A DNA stretch of 44,989 bases, from positions 1 through 44,989 of the forward strand of contig CALGTV010000021.1 in the NCBI GenBank assembly GCA_937902395.1. Reading direction: 5' to 3'. The stretch's first letter is position 1. Each line of letters opens with the position of its first letter. This stretch comes from an uncultured Ruminococcus sp. (GTDB taxonomy: Bacteria; Bacillota; Clostridia; Oscillospirales; Ruminococcaceae). Positions 42,453 to 44,989 of the stretch are shown here, in pieces. The notes below the pieces were generated by a model. That model had not been told where the DNA came from. It was given only the letters and a program-made list of their open reading frames with translations, and made no database searches. The position numbers were made by a program, and so were the translations under genes.

Positions 42453-42836
42453 TTATTTTTCGATCAGACAGACAATACCATATATCAAAGCAATACCTGC
42501 TACGATTATAATGTGACGGATAATTGCATATCTGATAGCAATTCTCTGAAATACAACGCTGTAAAACGCGCCGAATCCGATAGAAAAAATTGCACCCAGT
42601 ACCAAGTAAGCCGCTCCGCTTCCACCAAACATTTTTGTTATGGCAAGACCAAGAAGAAATCCAAGTATATTCGGAAAAAGGGTTTTAATTGTTCCGAAGT
42701 CCCTGCCGTTTCTACGTGCGTTCCATGAATAATCACCCATGTTGTGATACATATCAGTTGCTGATCTGGCATTGTGGTCTATATCGTCTGAAATATCGTC
42801 GATTATTTCGACTATTTTATCAAGTTTTTCTCCCAT
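42453..42836 (-). CDS. Hypothetical membrane protein
   Basis: A 127-residue protein with a charged N-terminus (KLDKIVEIIDDISDDIDHNA) and three hydrophobic helices (LFPNILGFLLGLAI; GGSGAAYLVLGAIFSIGFGA; HIIIVAGIALIYGIVCLI). No family recognised. It lies between the TraX gene and another small membrane-protein gene, spaced 16 and 14 bases, so it is probably cotranscribed with aconitase and icd. Confidence 0.65.
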   Translation of the reverse strand: MGEKLDKIVEIIDDISDDIDHNARSATDMYHNMGDYSWNARRNGRDFGTIKTLFPNILGFLLGLAITKMFGGSGAAYLVLGAIFSIGFGAFYSVVFQRIAIRYAIIRHIIIVAGIALIYGIVCLIEK

Positions 42837-42850
42837 AATAATCCCCTATT

Positions 42851-43189
42851 TTATATAATCATTGGCATAACAAAACAAATCAATCCTATGAATCCGAAGA
42901 ATACAAGGAATTCAGTAATTACAGCTTTTCTGTGTGCCTTTTGCATATCACCGCTGCTCATAAAGAGATTTTCCACAAAGGCAAATATCTTTATGCCTAA
43001 CTTTGAAAAAATCAAATATACTGTAATAAAAGCAATTGTAACTATTATCATAGCGGGACTTGCTTTGCTTGTAATTATACCGGCTTTAAGCATCATAATC
43101 ATCGGAACCAATAATACAGGCATACTTAACGCAATACCATACAAACTTCCGGGATAATAATGACTTCTGCCTTTTAATCTTCTTTTCAT
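42851..43189 (-). CDS. Hypothetical membrane protein
   Basis: A 112-residue protein with a basic N-terminus (KRRLKGRSHYYPGS) and three predicted helices (GIALSMPVLLVPMIMML; PAMIIVTIAFITVYLIF; FLVFFGFIGLICFVMPMII). No family recognised. Its ATG overlaps the stop of the upstream 73-residue gene (ATGA), so the two are translationally coupled. Confidence 0.65.
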   Translation of the reverse strand: MKRRLKGRSHYYPGSLYGIALSMPVLLVPMIMMLKAGIITSKASPAMIIVTIAFITVYLIFSKLGIKIFAFVENLFMSSGDMQKAHRKAVITEFLVFFGFIGLICFVMPMII

Positions 43190-43407
43190 ATCAATACCCC
43201 AAGCAGCATTATCAGCAGTATGCCGAAAAACAGCAATCCGACAATATCAACTGCTTTTTGAAAATTCGTCCATTTTCCGCTTTTAGCATGTCTGAAAAGG
43301 TTAATCCCCCAGAATACCATAATCAAAACAACAAAAAATATTAACATTCTGAGCGCGCCCTCCGCAGAATCAGCTGCGGAGAGCAACGCTGTCAGATTAG
43401 TATTCAT
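43186..43407 (-). CDS. Small hypothetical membrane protein
   Basis: A 73-residue protein with two hydrophobic helices (ALRMLIFFVVLIMVFWGINLF and AVDIVGLLFFGILLIMLLGVLI). No family recognised. Its ATG overlaps the aconitase stop by one base (TAATG), so it depends on aconitase translation. Confidence 0.65.
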   Translation of the reverse strand: MNTNLTALLSAADSAEGALRMLIFFVVLIMVFWGINLFRHAKSGKWTNFQKAVDIVGLLFFGILLIMLLGVLI

Positions 43408-44989
43408 TATTTCATTGATTCTCTTGTGAAGTCAAGAAGTCCGCCTGCAAGAATAATATCCTTTGTACGTCCTGAAAGTTCGCAGAGAACAGGGATTTCA
43501 GCTCCGTTTGTCTTGTTTACTACAGTAAGCTCAGATTTGCCCTCGGCAATATCCTTTCTTACGTCAGCAAGTACAAGTACATCGCCCTCATTAATCTTGT
43601 CATAGTCAGCCTCGTTTACGAATATAAGAGGAAGAATACCTGCATTTACGAGGTTTGCACGGTGAATACGTGCGAAAGACTTAACGAGAACTGCCTTTAC
43701 ACCAAGGTAGAGAGGTGCAAGTGCAGCGTGCTCTCTTGATGAACCCTGACCGTAGTTTGAACCGCCTACGATAATGCTCTTTCCAAGCTCCTTTGCTCTT
43801 GTGGGGAATGCCTCATCGCATACAGCAAAGCAGTGCTGTGAAATAGCAGGGATATTTGAACGGAGAGGAAGAATCTTCGCACCTGCGGGCATGATGTGGT
43901 CAGTTGTGATGTTATCGCCTACCTTGAGAGATACAGGAGCATCAATTGTTTCAAGGAGAGGTGCTGTATCAGGATAAGGCTTGATGTTGGGTCCACGGAG
44001 AATCTCAACGCTGTCCATATCCTCAGCTGCAGCGGGAGGAACAACCATATTGTCGTTGATTGTGAATTCCTCAGGAAGCTTGAACTCAGGCATTTCACCG
44101 ATTTCCATGGGATCTGTAAGGTATCCTGTAATAGCGGAAATAGCAGCCATTTCAGGAGATACGAGGTAAATCTGACCGTCCTTTGTTCCGGAACGTCCCT
44201 CGAAGTTTCTGTTGAATGTACGGAGGGAAATACCCTTGGAGTTAGGTGACTGTCCCATACCGATACAAGGACCGCAGGCACTTTCAAGAATTCTTGCACC
44301 TGCATCTATAAGAGTTGCCAGTGCACCGTTTTCAGCCATCATATTGAGAACCTGCTTTGAACCGGGAGCAATAGCAAGTGATACATCAGGGTGAACTGTC
44401 TTGCCCTTTAAGATGTGAGCAACCTTGAGCATATCAAGGAGTGATGAGTTTGTACATGAACCGATACAAACCTGGTCGATTTTAAGTCTGCCAATTTCCT
44501 CAACGCTCTTTACGTTGTCGGGAGAGTGAGGACAAGCAGCAAGGGGAACAAGCTCGCTGAGGTTGATGTTAAGTTCTTCATCGTATACAGCGTCCTCGTC
44601 AGCAGCAAGGGGAACCCATACTTCCTCACGCTTCTGAGCCTTGAGAAACTGCTTTGTGATTTCGTCAGAGGGGAATATTGAAGTTGTAGCGCCAAGCTCT
44701 GCACCCATGTTTGTGATAGTTGCACGCTCAGGAACAGAGAGAGTCTTTACGCCCTCGCCTACGTACTCAATAACCTTGCCTACGCCGCCCTTAACGGACA
44801 TACGTCTGAGAACTTCAAGGATAACGTCCTTAGCAGCAACCCAGGGACGAAGCTTGCCTGTCAGGTTTACCTTAACAACCTTAGGGCAGGTTATGTAGTA
44901 TGCGCCGCCGCCCATAGCAACAGCTACGTCAAGACCGCCTGCACCGATAGCAATCATACCGATACCGCCGCCTGTGGGAGTATGGCTGT
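43407..44989 (-). CDS. acnA: Aconitate hydratase, N-terminus outside the window
   Basis: The final 526 residues or so are visible; the frame runs off the right end, where SHTPTGGGIG is readable as the conserved substrate-loop region. It isomerises citrate and isocitrate. The [4Fe-4S] ligands are in CIGSCTNSS and ACGPCIGMGQ; the C-terminal swivel domain has GDNITTDHIMPAG, GSNYGQGSSREHAAL and SFARIHRANLVNAGILPL. The overall type is the roughly 640-residue clostridial form. It leads into three small membrane genes, the TraX gene and icd. Confidence 0.95.
   Translation of the reverse strand, partial: SHTPTGGGIGMIAIGAGGLDVAVAMGGGAYYITCPKVVKVNLTGKLRPWVAAKDVILEVLRRMSVKGGVGKVIEYVGEGVKTLSVPERATITNMGAELGATTSIFPSDEITKQFLKAQKREEVWVPLAADEDAVYDEELNINLSELVPLAACPHSPDNVKSVEEIGRLKIDQVCIGSCTNSSLLDMLKVAHILKGKTVHPDVSLAIAPGSKQVLNMMAENGALATLIDAGARILESACGPCIGMGQSPNSKGISLRTFNRNFEGRSGTKDGQIYLVSPEMAAISAITGYLTDPMEIGEMPEFKLPEEFTINDNMVVPPAAAEDMDSVEILRGPNIKPYPDTAPLLETIDAPVSLKVGDNITTDHIMPAGAKILPLRSNIPAISQHCFAVCDEAFPTRAKELGKSIIVGGSNYGQGSSREHAALAPLYLGVKAVLVKSFARIHRANLVNAGILPLIFVNEADYDKINEGDVLVLADVRKDIAEGKSELTVVNKTNGAEIPVLCELSGRTKDIILAGGLLDFTRESMK

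Noticed and set aside
1..44989. tRNA or rRNA genes
   Set aside because: Reading both strands of the intergenic gaps, I saw no cloverleaf ending in CCA or TTCGANTC-type arm that would support a tRNA, and no rRNA sequence.

Overview
The window looks like chromosomal DNA of a low-to-moderate-GC anaerobic Firmicute, most likely a Ruminococcus or near relative in the Oscillospiraceae. The basis is gene content (Na+-pumping oxaloacetate decarboxylase, Rex, a soluble fumarate reductase with Hdr/Flox proteins, yceD-rpmF, a DUF512-der pair), strong AGGAGG-type ribosome binding sites and TTGACA-17-TATAAT promoters. The taxonomic call is an inference from reading alone. Almost every gene is on the minus strand; only a methionyl-tRNA synthetase-like gene and a small DUF6897-type gene (3320-5688) are on plus.

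Layout. 1-3200: small minus-strand genes that look like immunity or bacteriocin-resistance genes (CPBP protease, SUKH/SMI1 protein, three unrecognised proteins, a zinc ribbon), with repeated promoter sequences. 3250-5690: plus-strand metG-like gene and DUF6897-type gene. 5690-6280: non-coding, with a repeat element, hairpins and an orphan promoter. 6281-14490: a long housekeeping run read leftward from a consensus promoter: yceD, rpmF, DUF512 radical-SAM protein, der, plsY, gpsA, an asparagine-synthetase homologue without its glutaminase cysteine, gltX. 14526-16480: P-loop protein and pgi. 16542-21268: an envelope group of a DacF-like and a VanY-like protein, both lacking catalytic residues, around a large solute-binding lipoprotein. 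21564-25210: oadA-oadG-biotin carrier-oadB. 25312-27867: a Tet(M)-like translational GTPase fused to a Rae1/YacP-type NYN ribonuclease domain. 27999-29240: an AspT/SucE-type transporter. 29541-39651: fumC-hdrB-hdrC-hdrA-mvhD/floxD-two Fe-S proteins-floxA-frdB-frdA. 39777-40427: rex. 40488-44989: a partial aconitase gene, three small membrane proteins, a TraX protein and NADP-type isocitrate dehydrogenase.

How they fit together. The right half reads as a carbon and redox module. Aconitase and isocitrate dehydrogenase make 2-oxoglutarate. Fumarase feeds a soluble fumarate reductase whose genes sit in one tightly packed operon with a full set of Hdr and Flox subunits. The inferred reaction is NADH oxidation by FloxA, electron splitting at the HdrA flavin, and delivery to fumarate (high potential) and ferredoxin (low potential). 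A SucE-like carrier could export succinate, oxaloacetate decarboxylase links the C4 pool to pyruvate and a Na+ gradient, and the NADH sensor Rex is encoded next door.

The two most interesting observations are the fumC-Hdr-Flox-fumarate reductase operon and the Tet(M)-like/Rae1 fusion. Next come the paired inactive-looking D,D-carboxypeptidase homologues, a modular hairpin repeat present three times in the same orientation relative to the upstream gene, and a promoter followed at once by a terminator-like hairpin.
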